A DNA stretch of 64,000 nt from positions 1 to 64,000 of the forward strand of contig NZ_FQZB01000014.1 of NCBI RefSeq assembly GCF_900141845.1. The letters are read 5' to 3'. Below are positions 26,789-35,943 of the stretch, piece by piece. The position numbers and the translations under genes were made by a program. The notes under the pieces were generated by a model, which had not been told where the DNA came from, did no database searches, and worked only from the letters and a program-made list of their open reading frames with translations. Position 1 is the stretch's first letter. Each line of letters begins with the position of its first letter. This stretch comes from Clostridium cavendishii DSM 21758. Its GTDB lineage: Bacteria > Bacillota > Clostridia > Clostridiales > Clostridiaceae.

Positions 26789-27943
26789 TTATTTTTTTGA
26801 ATATGCCTTAACACCTGGAAATATTACCTTTACACTATCTTGAATCTGTGAATTTATAAATAGCACCTTTCCTATACTCTTAAAAGCCTTCTTCATTCTA
26901 AACATGCCATTCCCACTTCTTGAAAATCTGCCCTTCTCATCCATAGTAACTAACTTTTCATAAATCCACATATTTCTTCTAGCATAAGACGGAATTTCAT
27001 TCCTATTTTTCTTAATAAGTTGCCCCGGACTTACAACTGAAATGCTACTTTGTGTAATAACCACCTCTATAACTCTATCAACTTGTGTATAATCTCTATA
27101 TAAAACTGCATTCTTTATTCCTTCCATAACGCCTTTGTATGGATATTCATTAGGTAAAATATCCTTTATAGCAATCTCAGCCTTATCTAACATCTCTAAT
27201 AAGCTTCCTTGTATAATTATCATATCCTTTACCTTTGTATTTATTTTATTTATTATTCTTATCATATTATGAGGTAAATAAATGCTATTAATAGAGGAAA
27301 ATACAAGTAAACCACCTAGTGTACATTTTTCTATACCATAATTAATATCTGTAAATATTATCGAGCTATTCTGTAAAAGAAATCTTTCATTCTCACTAGT
27401 TAATTCTATATTTTTATTTTTAAAATATAAAGTAACTAGCTCTCTGTCTATTGACTTAATTGAACTATTCATAATAGGACATGTCTCAGCTGTTAGATTT
27501 AAATTTTCCTCAAAAGCCTCTATAAGCTCTTGCTTTCTCATAATATCAGTTGTAGATCCTCTTCTTATATAAAAAGCTCCATTTTCTCTAAGCTGATATG
27601 GTTTTTGCTTACCATCATATATAACGATTACTCCTATTGTTAAATTATCGATATTTAATATTTCTAATGATATTGGAATAGGTGGATCGCATCTAGATGT
27701 TATGATTTGTTGAATTTGCTCCTCACTTATATTAACACCTGACTTTATTCCAACTAACTTTTTAGTCTTATCCTCAACTCCAATCACTATATAGCCTCTT
27801 CCACCATTAGAGTTTGCTATTGCGCAAATATCTTTTGCTAATTCTTTTTTACCTGATTCCATATTAAGTTCTATCATTTGTTTAAAATCAAGCTTTGGTC
27901 CTTCTTCACATCTTAAAAGCTTAAATAATTTCTTTTTATCCAT
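26789..27943 (-). CDS. AlbA_2 (Schlafen-type) ATP-binding regulator-like protein
   Basis: The 384-residue protein has an N-terminal AlbA_2 domain (about 12-130) with LDFKQ, KDICAIANSNGGRGYIVIGV and YIRRGSTTDIMRKQEL. A central to C-terminal region (about 200-330) has PNEYPYKGVMEGIKNAVLYRDY, similar to the GHKL-like ATP-binding part found after AlbA_2. Such proteins are annotated as DNA-binding or transcription regulators, mostly without known targets. The start follows TTAGGAG. It is monocistronic. Confidence 0.85.
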   Translation of the reverse strand: MDKKKLFKLLRCEEGPKLDFKQMIELNMESGKKELAKDICAIANSNGGRGYIVIGVEDKTKKLVGIKSGVNISEEQIQQIITSRCDPPIPISLEILNIDNLTIGVIVIYDGKQKPYQLRENGAFYIRRGSTTDIMRKQELIEAFEENLNLTAETCPIMNSSIKSIDRELVTLYFKNKNIELTSENERFLLQNSSIIFTDINYGIEKCTLGGLLVFSSINSIYLPHNMIRIINKINTKVKDMIIIQGSLLEMLDKAEIAIKDILPNEYPYKGVMEGIKNAVLYRDYTQVDRVIEVVITQSSISVVSPGQLIKKNRNEIPSYARRNMWIYEKLVTMDEKGRFSRSGNGMFRMKKAFKSIGKVLFINSQIQDSVKVIFPGVKAYSKK

Positions 27944-28195
27944 AATAACTCCTAAAACTTTGTCATGTAAATTTTTTTAAGCCTTTATATATTATATTAT
28001 TAAAGTTTAAAATAATTTACTAATATTTATAATTATGATAGTTTATTTTATGACAAAATAGTGGTATTATATAAAATCTCTTACTACATCTCAAAACTCT
28101 GAATTATAAAGTATTTATATAATCCCATTTCTATTTATAAATATAATGAACCTATAAAATTTATTATCGTTAATTCTATAATTTTCTATATTAAA

Positions 28196-28222
28196 AAAGC
28201 TTGTAAATTATTTTTACAAGCC
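28196..28222 (-). terminator. Terminator of the GGDEF gene
   Basis: A 9-bp perfect stem (GCTTGTAAA with its complement) with a five-base loop and, on the minus strand, six T. It lies 10 bp past the stop. Confidence 0.7.
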
Positions 28223-28230
28223 TAAATTAT

Positions 28231-29301
28231 CTAGTAAGAAATTATGACCTTATTTTTTCCAGTATTCTTAGCTTTATACATATTTATATCTGCAACCTTT
28301 ATAATTTCATCTATAGTATGTCCATCTAAAGGGTAAAAACTAATTCCAAAGCTTACTGTAACATTCATACAAAGCTCATTTTTGCAAATAGGTGTAGTAG
28401 CAATTAAATTTCTAATAGCATCTACCCTGTTAAATAAATCCTTTTCATCCTTAAAATTTCTTAAATATAATATTATTTCTTCTCCACCATATCTTGCTAT
28501 AATATCATCTTCTTCTAAACAACTTGAAAATAATTCTACTATTTGTTTTAACGCTTCATCTCCAAATTGATGACCATGCGAATCATTTAATTTCTTAAAA
28601 TTATCTATATCTGCCATAACTATAGCAAATTTAGAGTTACTTTTATCTATTATATTTCTTTCTACAGCTTCAAAAAAATACTTTCTATTATATATTTTAA
28701 GAAATGGATCCCTTTTAGAAGACTCTTCAACCTTTTTATATAACAAGCTATTTTCTATAGCTATAGCTATTTGATTTGCTATTGATGCAACAAACTTTAT
28801 ATGCTCATTATTAAAAAACTTGAAATAAGTATGTTCTACTATAATATATCCTATGAATTCATTTCTTATTTTTATAGGAACACCAATAACAGAATGTATA
28901 TCTTTTTTATTAGTGTGTTCATGAAATACAGCCTCAGTAGAATTTATAACAAAGCCCTCTTCTGACTTTATATATTCCTGATTATAAATACTTAAATCAG
29001 CATTAAAATTATCACTATTGGTAGCCTTTACTGTAAAAATTCCATCTTCTAATAGATATATAGTTGAATAATTTACTCCTAAAACCCCAACTATCATATC
29101 ATTTATCATAGCTATTAAATTATCATCTGAAATATAGGAATTTACATATTTACTTATCTCAATAATATTAGTTAATGCATCTAAATTTCTTTCTAGTTTA
29201 ATATTTTTCTCATTTAATATTTGCATTTGCCGTTCGGCAAAACTTTGATAGGTCTCAAACTCCTCATGGAGCCTTTCATACATTATTTTATACTCTCCCA
29301 T
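28231..29301 (-). CDS. GAF-GGDEF diguanylate cyclase
   Basis: The 356-residue protein has an N-terminal coiled coil (1-45), a GAF domain (about 45-175) and a C-terminal GGDEF domain (about 190-356) with active site GGEEI and the supporting MADIDNFKKLNDSHGHQFGD (key residues MADIDNFK and HGHQFGD). It should make cyclic di-GMP from two GTP. The inhibitory I-site RxxD, normally just before the active site, is EEDD here, so product inhibition through it is not expected. No membrane helix, so it is cytosolic. ATG 29301 is used; ATG 29283 with GGGAGAG before it is possible. The YajQ gene is just upstream on the same strand. Confidence 0.9.
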   Translation of the reverse strand: MGEYKIMYERLHEEFETYQSFAERQMQILNEKNIKLERNLDALTNIIEISKYVNSYISDDNLIAMINDMIVGVLGVNYSTIYLLEDGIFTVKATNSDNFNADLSIYNQEYIKSEEGFVINSTEAVFHEHTNKKDIHSVIGVPIKIRNEFIGYIIVEHTYFKFFNNEHIKFVASIANQIAIAIENSLLYKKVEESSKRDPFLKIYNRKYFFEAVERNIIDKSNSKFAIVMADIDNFKKLNDSHGHQFGDEALKQIVELFSSCLEEDDIIARYGGEEIILYLRNFKDEKDLFNRVDAIRNLIATTPICKNELCMNVTVSFGISFYPLDGHTIDEIIKVADINMYKAKNTGKNKVIISY

Positions 29302-29339
29302 AAAACAACACTCTCTCTCAAAAACTAAAACCTAACTTT

Positions 29340-29413
29340 AATATGAAACTCCTACTCACTATTGTTCCTAGGAGTAAGTTCGAATAACCAAATTAAAAAT
29401 TTGGATTCTTACT
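29340..29413 (-). repeat. Copy D of the dispersed two-hairpin repeat
   Basis: On the minus strand AAGTAAGAATCCAAATTT, then TTTAATTTGG, then TTATTCGAACTTACT, then a second hairpin ACTCCTA...TAGGAGT. It matches copies A to C near 17.4 and 19.6 kb and lies just beyond the yajQ stop, before the GGDEF gene. Confidence 0.5.
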
Positions 29414-29904
29414 TATCTATAGTTTGTAAATTGTAATGCTATTCCAAAATCTTTTTCTTTTAATAAAGAAATTACTCTTTGTAATTCATCCTTATCCTTA
29501 CTTGAAATTCTAAGTTCATCTTCTTGAATTTGAGCTTGAACCTTGATTTTACTGGATTTTATATCTACAACTATTTCTTTTGCTTTCTCTTTAGATATCC
29601 CATTAACTAATTTACAAACAACTTTAACAGAACCAAGACTAGCATTGTCTATTTTACCAACCTCTAAAGCTTTAGGTGAAATCCCTCTTTTCACAAGCTT
29701 ACCTTTTAATATTTCTATGACTGTTTTTAATTTATATTCATCATCTGATATGATTTTTATTTCATCTTTTATTAATTCAATATTGCTTTTACTTCCTTTA
29801 AAATCATATCTTTGTGAAATTTCTTTAATTGCTTGATTAATAGCATTATCTACTTCTTGCATATCAACCTTAGAAACTACATCAAAAGAATATGTACTTG
29901 CCAT
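29413..29904 (-). CDS. yajQ: YajQ family cyclic-di-GMP/nucleotide-binding protein
   Basis: The 163-residue protein is full-length YajQ, with the opening STYSFDVVSKVDMQEVDNAI and the later RYDFKGSK, two ferredoxin-like (alpha/beta) repeats. YajQ-family proteins bind nucleotides, and in Xanthomonas a YajQ protein binds cyclic di-GMP. Its position beside a diguanylate cyclase fits that, but the spacing (about 111 bp, filled by a repeat) leaves cotranscription open. The start follows AAGGAGG. Confidence 0.92.
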   Translation of the reverse strand: MASTYSFDVVSKVDMQEVDNAINQAIKEISQRYDFKGSKSNIELIKDEIKIISDDEYKLKTVIEILKGKLVKRGISPKALEVGKIDNASLGSVKVVCKLVNGISKEKAKEIVVDIKSSKIKVQAQIQEDELRISSKDKDELQRVISLLKEKDFGIALQFTNYR

Positions 29905-29923
29905 AAGTAAAACCTCCTTATTA

Positions 29924-29967
29924 AAAAATAGAATAAACTTACTATCCTATATATTAAGTTTATTCTA
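29924..29967 (-). terminator. Terminator of the gerKA-gerKC operon
   Basis: A perfect 12-bp stem (AGAATAAACTTA with its complement, 29930-29941 with 29955-29966) followed on the minus strand by ATTTTTTAA. Confidence 0.65.
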
Positions 29968-30031
29968 TTCACTATATAATATCAAGACCAAACTAGTAAA
30001 TATGAATATTAATTGTAATTTTTGCGAACTT

Positions 30032-31156
30032 TTAATATGTGTTTTTCACATTACTTACATCCTTTATATTTACTTCTACATCAAGGTTTAAATCTGTATT
30101 TTTAAAAATACTGTTATCATTCTTATTTTCAGAATATCTCATTTCAAAAAGTCTATTTATATTGAAAATATCTAAATTTTTTTCTTTAAAATCTTTAAAA
30201 ATTGTGGTTAGCTTTTCTTTTATAGCTTCCGCTTCTACAGCTTTAATATAATTAAGATTCTCATTTGTTAAAATAAGATTATCTTGAGATTCTGATAAAG
30301 CACAATTAAGTTTTAATCCTTTATTAAGTTTATATTTACCATTATCATAAGTTAAACTAGTTGTTGTTTTAGCATTTAGTATTTCTAAAGTAATAAAACT
30401 ATTTTGATTTAAAGGATTAGAAAGTTCTAAAGTAGCACTTTTAACTTTATTATTTAAAAAATTATAACTAAAAACCTCATTCTCTGTTATTCTATAAACC
30501 ATAATATCATCTTTTAAAATTGCTCCACCTTTAAGCATAAGTCTTTTTTTACCAACATCTTCTTTTAATTCAAGAGCTCCTAATAAACCTATTTTTTCTA
30601 CACTTGTTCTATTATTTAAATATTCATTGATTGTTACTGTAACAGCTTTAGGACTAGTTTTCATCTTTAAACTTAAATCTTCTAGATAAAGCCCTAAATA
30701 TTCTTCATCACCTTCGGCTGTCTTTAACAAATTTTCAACCTCATCAAATAATACAAATAAATATGGTTTTTGCATAAATTCCTGATCTCTGCTTAATATA
30801 TCTACAAACTTCTTAATCCCTGTTTTTGCAACCTTTTCTGTAAATATATATGCTCTACATTGAGTAAAATTTATTTTATAACTAGATGCCATATTCACAT
30901 TCTTTATAGCCTCCAAAACAGTCTTACCTGTTCCTTTATATATAAGTCTTCTACCTTTATCAGAGCTCTCATTTGCATTTCTATATGGCTTTACTCCCTC
31001 TATATAAATTACCACATTCCCAAACTCATCCTCATCAAAAATAGTTGTTGTAGCAAATGTAATTTTATTTATATCATTATAGTTATAGCAACCTACAAAA
31101 CCTATACTCATTATAAATACAAGTAAAACCGCTATTAAGCTCTTAATTTTTCTCAT
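30032..31156 (-). CDS. gerKC: Spore germination lipoprotein, Ger(x)C family
   Basis: The 374-residue protein is a GerAC-type subunit of the spore germinant receptor. It has a lipoprotein signal with lipobox near IGFVGC (Cys23) and a long extracytoplasmic part with the family's KGTGKTVLEAIKNVN region. It should sit on the outer face of the spore inner membrane with the GerKA/GerKB subunits. It overlaps gerKA by 14 bp, so translation is probably coupled. AGGATG upstream of ATG 31156 selects that start over earlier codons. Confidence 0.9.
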   Translation of the reverse strand: MRKIKSLIAVLLVFIMSIGFVGCYNYNDINKITFATTTIFDEDEFGNVVIYIEGVKPYRNANESSDKGRRLIYKGTGKTVLEAIKNVNMASSYKINFTQCRAYIFTEKVAKTGIKKFVDILSRDQEFMQKPYLFVLFDEVENLLKTAEGDEEYLGLYLEDLSLKMKTSPKAVTVTINEYLNNRTSVEKIGLLGALELKEDVGKKRLMLKGGAILKDDIMVYRITENEVFSYNFLNNKVKSATLELSNPLNQNSFITLEILNAKTTTSLTYDNGKYKLNKGLKLNCALSESQDNLILTNENLNYIKAVEAEAIKEKLTTIFKDFKEKNLDIFNINRLFEMRYSENKNDNSIFKNTDLNLDVEVNIKDVSNVKNTY

Positions 31157-32552
31157 GTTTATCATCCTCATCAATTACTTTTTTTGATATAGTTTTTAAA
31201 TCCCCTCTAAACATTAAATCTTTAAATTTATGAGTTTTTAATGTTTCAATAGGAAATAAATATGTAAAATTACAAGATTTTATATTAGATAAATGTGAAA
31301 CTAAAATTAAAAAACCTAGAATAAATCCAGGTAAACCAAAAAAACCTGATAATATAACAAATCCCATAGACCATAAGGATATTGCACCATAAGCTCTAGG
31401 CACTAGAAAATAACATACCGTACTTATAGCTACTATTAATATTGTTATCCTTGATGCTAATCCTGCCCCTACTGCTGCATCTCCTAATATCAAAGCTGCA
31501 ACTATACTCATAGCCGTACCAATAGGCTGCGGCAATCTAAGACCAGCTTCCTTAATAAGCTGAAAAAATACCATCATCAGAATAACCTCTACCACTGTTG
31601 GAAAAGGTACTCCCGCCCTTGCAACAGCTAATCTAAATACAAAAAGAGAAGGTATCATTGAAAAATGATGTGTTATTACCGCTACATATAGAGCTGGTAA
31701 AAACATAGCTATAAAAAACGCCAACCATCTTAAACCTCTTGTAAAATTTGCAAAATATTTATTTGTATAGTAATCATCTGGAGTTTGAAAGTTCTCTAAA
31801 AAGAAATACGGAACAGTCAAAACAAAAGGAGTGCCATCAACTATTATAGCAACTCTACCTTCCATTATTTTAGCCGAAACTTCATCTGGTTTTTCAGTAT
31901 ATCCTACTGTATCAAAAATAGTTTTCTTAGCCCGTAATTCATCTTCAATATAATTAGTATCCAAAATAAAATCATAATCTAAACCTTGCACCTTTTGCTT
32001 TACTTCATTAACTAATTCACCTGATACAACTCCATCTAAATAACCTATACATACTACAGTTTGTGACGTTTTTCCAACCATCATCGGTTCAAATTTAAGC
32101 TTTGGACTTTTTATGCGTCTTCTAATAAGAGCTATATTATCTACAAAAGCTTCTGTAAAACCTTCTCTAGGTCCTTTGATAACCGCTTCTGTAATAGGTA
32201 TTCCTACACTTCTCCTTACGGCTCCTTTAACATCACAATATATCATTTTATCTGTATTTTTAAATATTAAGACTATATCTCCTGATAATATATGACTTAT
32301 AGCCTCTTCTTCATCTTTTAAAAAATCTGCTACAATGGTATTTAAAGATTTAGTTATAATATCATCAGGTTCTTTTATATCATCTTTAAATTTTTTTAAC
32401 GGATTTACTACAAAATCACCTATCATAATAGCAGAGCATAAAAGATCTATAAACACCAATGTAACAGGTCCTAATCCGGAATCTACCTCCCTATACTTTA
32501 CATCAAAGCTATTTTTAAGTTTATCTTTTATATAATTTAACTGTCCTTCCAT
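31143..32552 (-). CDS. gerKA: Spore germination receptor subunit, GerA family
   Basis: The 469-residue protein has a large N-terminal cytoplasmic domain (about 1-280; REVDSGLGPVTLVFID, VKGPREGFTE with ALIRRRIKS) and a C-terminal membrane part of five to six helices with the family block LPQPIGTAMSIVAALILGDAAVGAG (landmarks LPQPIGTAM and ILGDAAV). GerA-type subunits form the germinant receptor with B and C subunits in the spore inner membrane. The start at ATG 32552 follows AGGTGATG; an upstream GTG lies inside the ribosome site. Expression in the forespore (sigma G) is expected, but I could not place a promoter. Confidence 0.93.
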   Translation of the reverse strand: MEGQLNYIKDKLKNSFDVKYREVDSGLGPVTLVFIDLLCSAIMIGDFVVNPLKKFKDDIKEPDDIITKSLNTIVADFLKDEEEAISHILSGDIVLIFKNTDKMIYCDVKGAVRRSVGIPITEAVIKGPREGFTEAFVDNIALIRRRIKSPKLKFEPMMVGKTSQTVVCIGYLDGVVSGELVNEVKQKVQGLDYDFILDTNYIEDELRAKKTIFDTVGYTEKPDEVSAKIMEGRVAIIVDGTPFVLTVPYFFLENFQTPDDYYTNKYFANFTRGLRWLAFFIAMFLPALYVAVITHHFSMIPSLFVFRLAVARAGVPFPTVVEVILMMVFFQLIKEAGLRLPQPIGTAMSIVAALILGDAAVGAGLASRITILIVAISTVCYFLVPRAYGAISLWSMGFVILSGFFGLPGFILGFLILVSHLSNIKSCNFTYLFPIETLKTHKFKDLMFRGDLKTISKKVIDEDDKHEKN

Positions 32553-32728
32553 TTGCATCACCTGAAAATAGTATTAGCCTTAAAAATATTTTATATTCTT
32601 CATCTTTTATATATTAAAAAAATAATAAGATACAAATTTACCAACCTATCTTCTTTATTAATAATTAATGTTTAATATTATTTTTTTTGAGAATACTAAA
32701 TTGAGAATTAATAAAAGAGGTGGATATT

Positions 32729-33799
32729 TTGGAAAAGCTAACAAGTAAACACTTTATACTTTTAATATTATCTATAACTATAGTATCTATTATCATGTAC
32801 TCTTCAATTTTTATTGATCTTGGGGGTAGGGTTACCTTTATATTTACTATAATAGCATCTATTATTCTTATACTTTTCTCCCTAACAATTTTAAATATAT
32901 GCTCTAAACATAATAACTTTGATTTTAAACAAATTTGTTTAAATATTCTTGGAAATAAACTAGGAAAATTTTATATTTTTCTTTTTTCTCTAACACTTAT
33001 ATTATCAACTGTAGAAAGCTTAGCTATACCTAATAGTGTTATTCACGAGAATATTTTTCTAGAAACTCCCATATGGTATGGAATTTTACTTTTCACAATT
33101 ACTGGTTATTTCATATCAAAAAAGGATTTAAACTCTATAGTTTCAGTAACTAGTATTTCTATGTTCTTCATATTAATTTCATTATTTTTAATTGCTGTGT
33201 TATCTAATCAACATAAAGACTTTTCAAATCTTTTACCTATAAACTTTACTTTAAATAAAGAAAACTCTTTATGTTTAATAAGTCAGATAGGCTCTTTAAG
33301 TTCATTCGTTATACTTTTGCCTATAATTAATTTGGTAGAAGATAAAAACAATTTAAAGTCAAGTATATTAAAAGGATTAATCATTGCATTTATAATAGTT
33401 ATTTTCTTCATAATTGGTATCATAGCTACTTTTGGCCCTATTAGAGGTGGAAATACATTATATCCAATATTTTCTCAATGTCAAATGATATCTTATGGTG
33501 GTTTCATAGAAAATGGCTCTATTTTACTTCTCATTTTCTTTATTCTTAGTTGGCTATGTAAATATATGATATGCTTGTATTCCTTGACCTTATTATTTAA
33601 TGTAAAAGATAAAAATACATTTGTAATTTTTATCTCTATACTGAATTATTTTTTAGCTTTAATTATAGGGAATAATGTTTTTTTTACTCTTAATTTTATA
33701 AAATATTATCAATATTTATTATTTGTAATATTTTTTGCTATACCACTTATAATTTATATACTTTATCACTTTAAATTAAGGAATACCAAAGTAAAATAA
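32729..33799 (+). CDS. gerKB: Spore germination receptor subunit, GerB-type endospore permease
   Basis: This 356-residue membrane protein has about ten helices and belongs to the GerAB/APC-like permease group; the ligand-binding or channel subunit of the receptor. It is divergent from gerKA-gerKC across a 176-bp gap, the arrangement known for gerK in C. perfringens. Start is TTG 32729, five bases after AAGAGGTGG; the GTG at 32720 overlaps the ribosome site. Confidence 0.88.
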   Translation: MEKLTSKHFILLILSITIVSIIMYSSIFIDLGGRVTFIFTIIASIILILFSLTILNICSKHNNFDFKQICLNILGNKLGKFYIFLFSLTLILSTVESLAIPNSVIHENIFLETPIWYGILLFTITGYFISKKDLNSIVSVTSISMFFILISLFLIAVLSNQHKDFSNLLPINFTLNKENSLCLISQIGSLSSFVILLPIINLVEDKNNLKSSILKGLIIAFIIVIFFIIGIIATFGPIRGGNTLYPIFSQCQMISYGGFIENGSILLLIFFILSWLCKYMICLYSLTLLFNVKDKNTFVIFISILNYFLALIIGNNVFFTLNFIKYYQYLLFVIFFAIPLIIYILYHFKLRNTKVK

Positions 33800-33895
33800 T
33801 TTGAAATTACTTTTGACAAATAAATAACTTAAAAACTAAATTTAATATAATGCTTCAAACCCTAGTTTCTAAATAAATATATTATTTATCTTAAA

Positions 33896-33932
33896 AAGAA
33901 AGCAAAGCACTAAAAATTAGTGCTTTGCTTTT
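33896..33932. terminator. Bidirectional terminator between gerKB and the microprotein gene
   Basis: A perfect stem of 14-15 bp (AAAGCAAAGCACTAA with its complement) with four-base loop and T-run. It serves gerKB and the convergent 51-codon gene. Confidence 0.8.
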
Positions 33933-33935
33933 AAA

Positions 33936-34091
33936 TTACGGAGTGGATTTTCTTCCAAATAGGAGATCTACTATAAAGATGATAGCTGCTACAACAAGTA
34001 AAATATTAATGAAATAGCCTCCTATGCTAAAAATTAGACCTAGAAGCCAGAAGAATACAACTATTCCTCCCAACCATCTTAAAAATGCCAA
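33936..34091 (-). CDS. lmo0937-type membrane microprotein (51 codons)
   Basis: A 51-residue reading frame with TTG start at 34091, preceded by a strong TTAGGAGGTGG. The translation starts MAFLRWLGGIVVFFWLLGLI, goes on with FSIGGYFINI and a second hydrophobic helix, and ends IVDLLFGRKSTP. The layout (short amphipathic start, two membrane helices, basic end after DLL) matches the small lmo0937-type membrane proteins of Firmicutes, whose function is not known. It is too short for usual gene-length cutoffs. It is convergent with gerKB, sharing its terminator. Confidence 0.8.
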   Translation of the reverse strand: MAFLRWLGGIVVFFWLLGLIFSIGGYFINILLVVAAIIFIVDLLFGRKSTP

Positions 34092-34341
34092 AATGCCACC
34101 TCCTAAATCAAATAGGGTGCAACCTATCTTGAGATTTGTTTATTCTTGCACAATTATTATTTGTAAAAATCATGTTTTTATTCCTGCTATTACACACCTT
34201 ATAAGAATTTCTCTCATTATATATTTTTCATTAGCTAATTTATTAAAATAAATTTGTCAAGTCTGGACTTTTTCTCAAATATATATTTAACATATTTAAT
34301 AAAACTATCTTCTATTAAATATGTCAAATTTCAAAAATAAG

Positions 34342-34370
34342 TTGACATATATGGTTTAAAGTCATATTAT
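34342..34370 (+). promoter_or_regulatory. Sigma-A type promoter of the trpS leader
   Basis: A perfect TTGACA at 34342-34347, a 17-bp spacer and TATTAT at 34365-34370. It stands about 25 bp before the T-box leader. The 34092-34341 stretch before it holds nothing I can support. Confidence 0.75.
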
Positions 34371-34389
34371 AATAATTAAATGAATATAA

Positions 34390-34652
34390 AACCTTTGATA
34401 AGAAGTAGTAATTTTAAAAACAAATTTACAGAAAACTACTAATGCTGAGAATGTAGTAATTATGCTTAAAATGAATGGATCTTTGAGGCGCTTAGATGAA
34501 ATTTAGTATTTTAAGCCGTTAGTCTTACGTTATAAAGACAGGATATCTACATTTAGTATGTATCTTTAAGAGGAAAGCTTAAGCTTTTAAAATTAGGTGG
34601 CACCGTGTATATTACGCCCTATGGATTTATAATTCATAGGGCTTTTTTATAT
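34390..34652 (+). promoter_or_regulatory. T-box leader (tryptophan tRNA sensing) of trpS
   Basis: T-box elements in order: AGAAGTAGTAATTTT (about 34401), a specifier loop with GAA followed by TGG at 34476-34478, the T-box AATTAGGTGGCACCGTGTAT (34591-34610) and an intrinsic terminator GCCCTATG...CATAGGGC with T-run (34615-34650). The TGG codon matches the tryptophanyl-tRNA synthetase gene downstream. Uncharged tRNA-Trp should prevent termination. Confidence 0.93.
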
Positions 34653-34767
34653 TATATACTTATAAAAATACAAACTTCATGTTTATTACTTTATAAGTAT
34701 AAATAATTTTATACTTTCTACACATAAAAAAATAAAAAACTACAAAATAAGAAGGGAGTCTTACAAA

Positions 34768-35766
34768 ATGGACGAAAAGAAAAAAGTTATATTTAGCGGA
34801 ATCCAACCATCAGGTGACTTAACACTTGGAAATTACTTAGGAGCTATAAAGAATTGGGTTAAACTTCAAGATGAGTATGATTGTTTTTTCTGCATAGTTG
34901 ATTTACATGCTATAACAGTAAAACAAACTCCTGCTGATTTAAGAAGAAGAACTCTAGATCTTTTAGCTATTTATATAGCTGCTGGTATAGATCCAAAGAA
35001 AAACACTTTATTTATTCAATCACATGTACCAGCACATAGCGAAGCTTCTTGGCTTTTAACTTGTTCAAGTTATATGGGAGAATTATCCAGAATGACTCAA
35101 TTTAAAGATAAATCAAAATCTATGGGAGAATCTATAAGTGCAGGTTTATTTACTTATCCTGTCTTAATGGCAGCAGATATACTTTTATATAATACAGATT
35201 TAGTTCCTGTTGGAAAAGATCAAATGCAACATTTAGAATTAGCTAGAGATATAGCTAATAGATTTAATACTACTTATAGTCCTACATTCGTAGTTCCAGA
35301 AGGCTATACTCCTAAAGTTGCAGCAAAAATAATGAGCTTACAAGAACCAGAAAAGAAAATGTCCAAATCAGATGATTCACCAAATAGCTTCGTTTTAATA
35401 ATGGACCCACCAGAAATTATAAGAAAAAAAGTAGCTAGAGCTGTTACTGATAGTATTGGTATAGTAAACTACACAGATGAACAGCCAGGTGTTAAAAACC
35501 TTATAAATATCCTTTGTGCTATAAAGGGCTATACTCCAGAAGAGGTAGTTTCAATGTATAATGGCAAAGGATATGCTGAATTTAAAGCTGATGTTGCAGA
35601 AGCTATAGTTTCCGAATTAGCTCCTATACAAGAAAAAGTACACAATCTTTTAGCAGATAAAAAAGCTTTAGAAGAAATCTATAAAGCTGGATCTGAAAAA
35701 GCTAATTATGTAGCTAATAAGAATTTAAGAAAAATGCAAAAGAAAATAGGTTTTATTCCTAGATAA
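34768..35766 (+). CDS. trpS: Tryptophanyl-tRNA synthetase
   Basis: The 332-residue class I synthetase attaches tryptophan to tRNA-Trp. Signatures: SGIQPSGDLTLGNYLGA (HIGH equivalent TLGN), LYNTDLVPVGKDQMQHLELARD, and KKMSKSDDSPNS (KMSKS). Length is normal. Start follows AGAAGGGAG. Control is by the T-box leader. Confidence 0.97.
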   Translation: MDEKKKVIFSGIQPSGDLTLGNYLGAIKNWVKLQDEYDCFFCIVDLHAITVKQTPADLRRRTLDLLAIYIAAGIDPKKNTLFIQSHVPAHSEASWLLTCSSYMGELSRMTQFKDKSKSMGESISAGLFTYPVLMAADILLYNTDLVPVGKDQMQHLELARDIANRFNTTYSPTFVVPEGYTPKVAAKIMSLQEPEKKMSKSDDSPNSFVLIMDPPEIIRKKVARAVTDSIGIVNYTDEQPGVKNLINILCAIKGYTPEEVVSMYNGKGYAEFKADVAEAIVSELAPIQEKVHNLLADKKALEEIYKAGSEKANYVANKNLRKMQKKIGFIPR

Positions 35767-35895
35767 TCAAATAATTTTTGTTAATTTTCTTGTTAAATCA
35801 CAGGCTCCAAGTCATCAATAATTGATAAATTTTCCTTATGAATAAAAATATTTTTAAGTTTCTCTACTTTAAAAAATAGAAAATTAAAAAAATTA

Positions 35896-35936
35896 AAACC
35901 GACAAGTAAAAATAATTTTTTTACTTGCCGGTTTAT
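35896..35936. terminator. Bidirectional terminator between trpS and the polysaccharide block
   Basis: A 14-bp stem with one G-T pair (AACCGACAAGTAAA with TTTACTTGCCGGTT) and T-runs on both sides. It closes trpS from the left and polysaccharide block A from the right. Confidence 0.75.
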
Positions 35937-35943
35937 TAATATA

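Noticed and set aside
34024..34251. Plus-strand reading frame over the microprotein gene
   Set aside because: It is antisense to the better supported 51-codon gene, lacks a ribosome site and has no family features.
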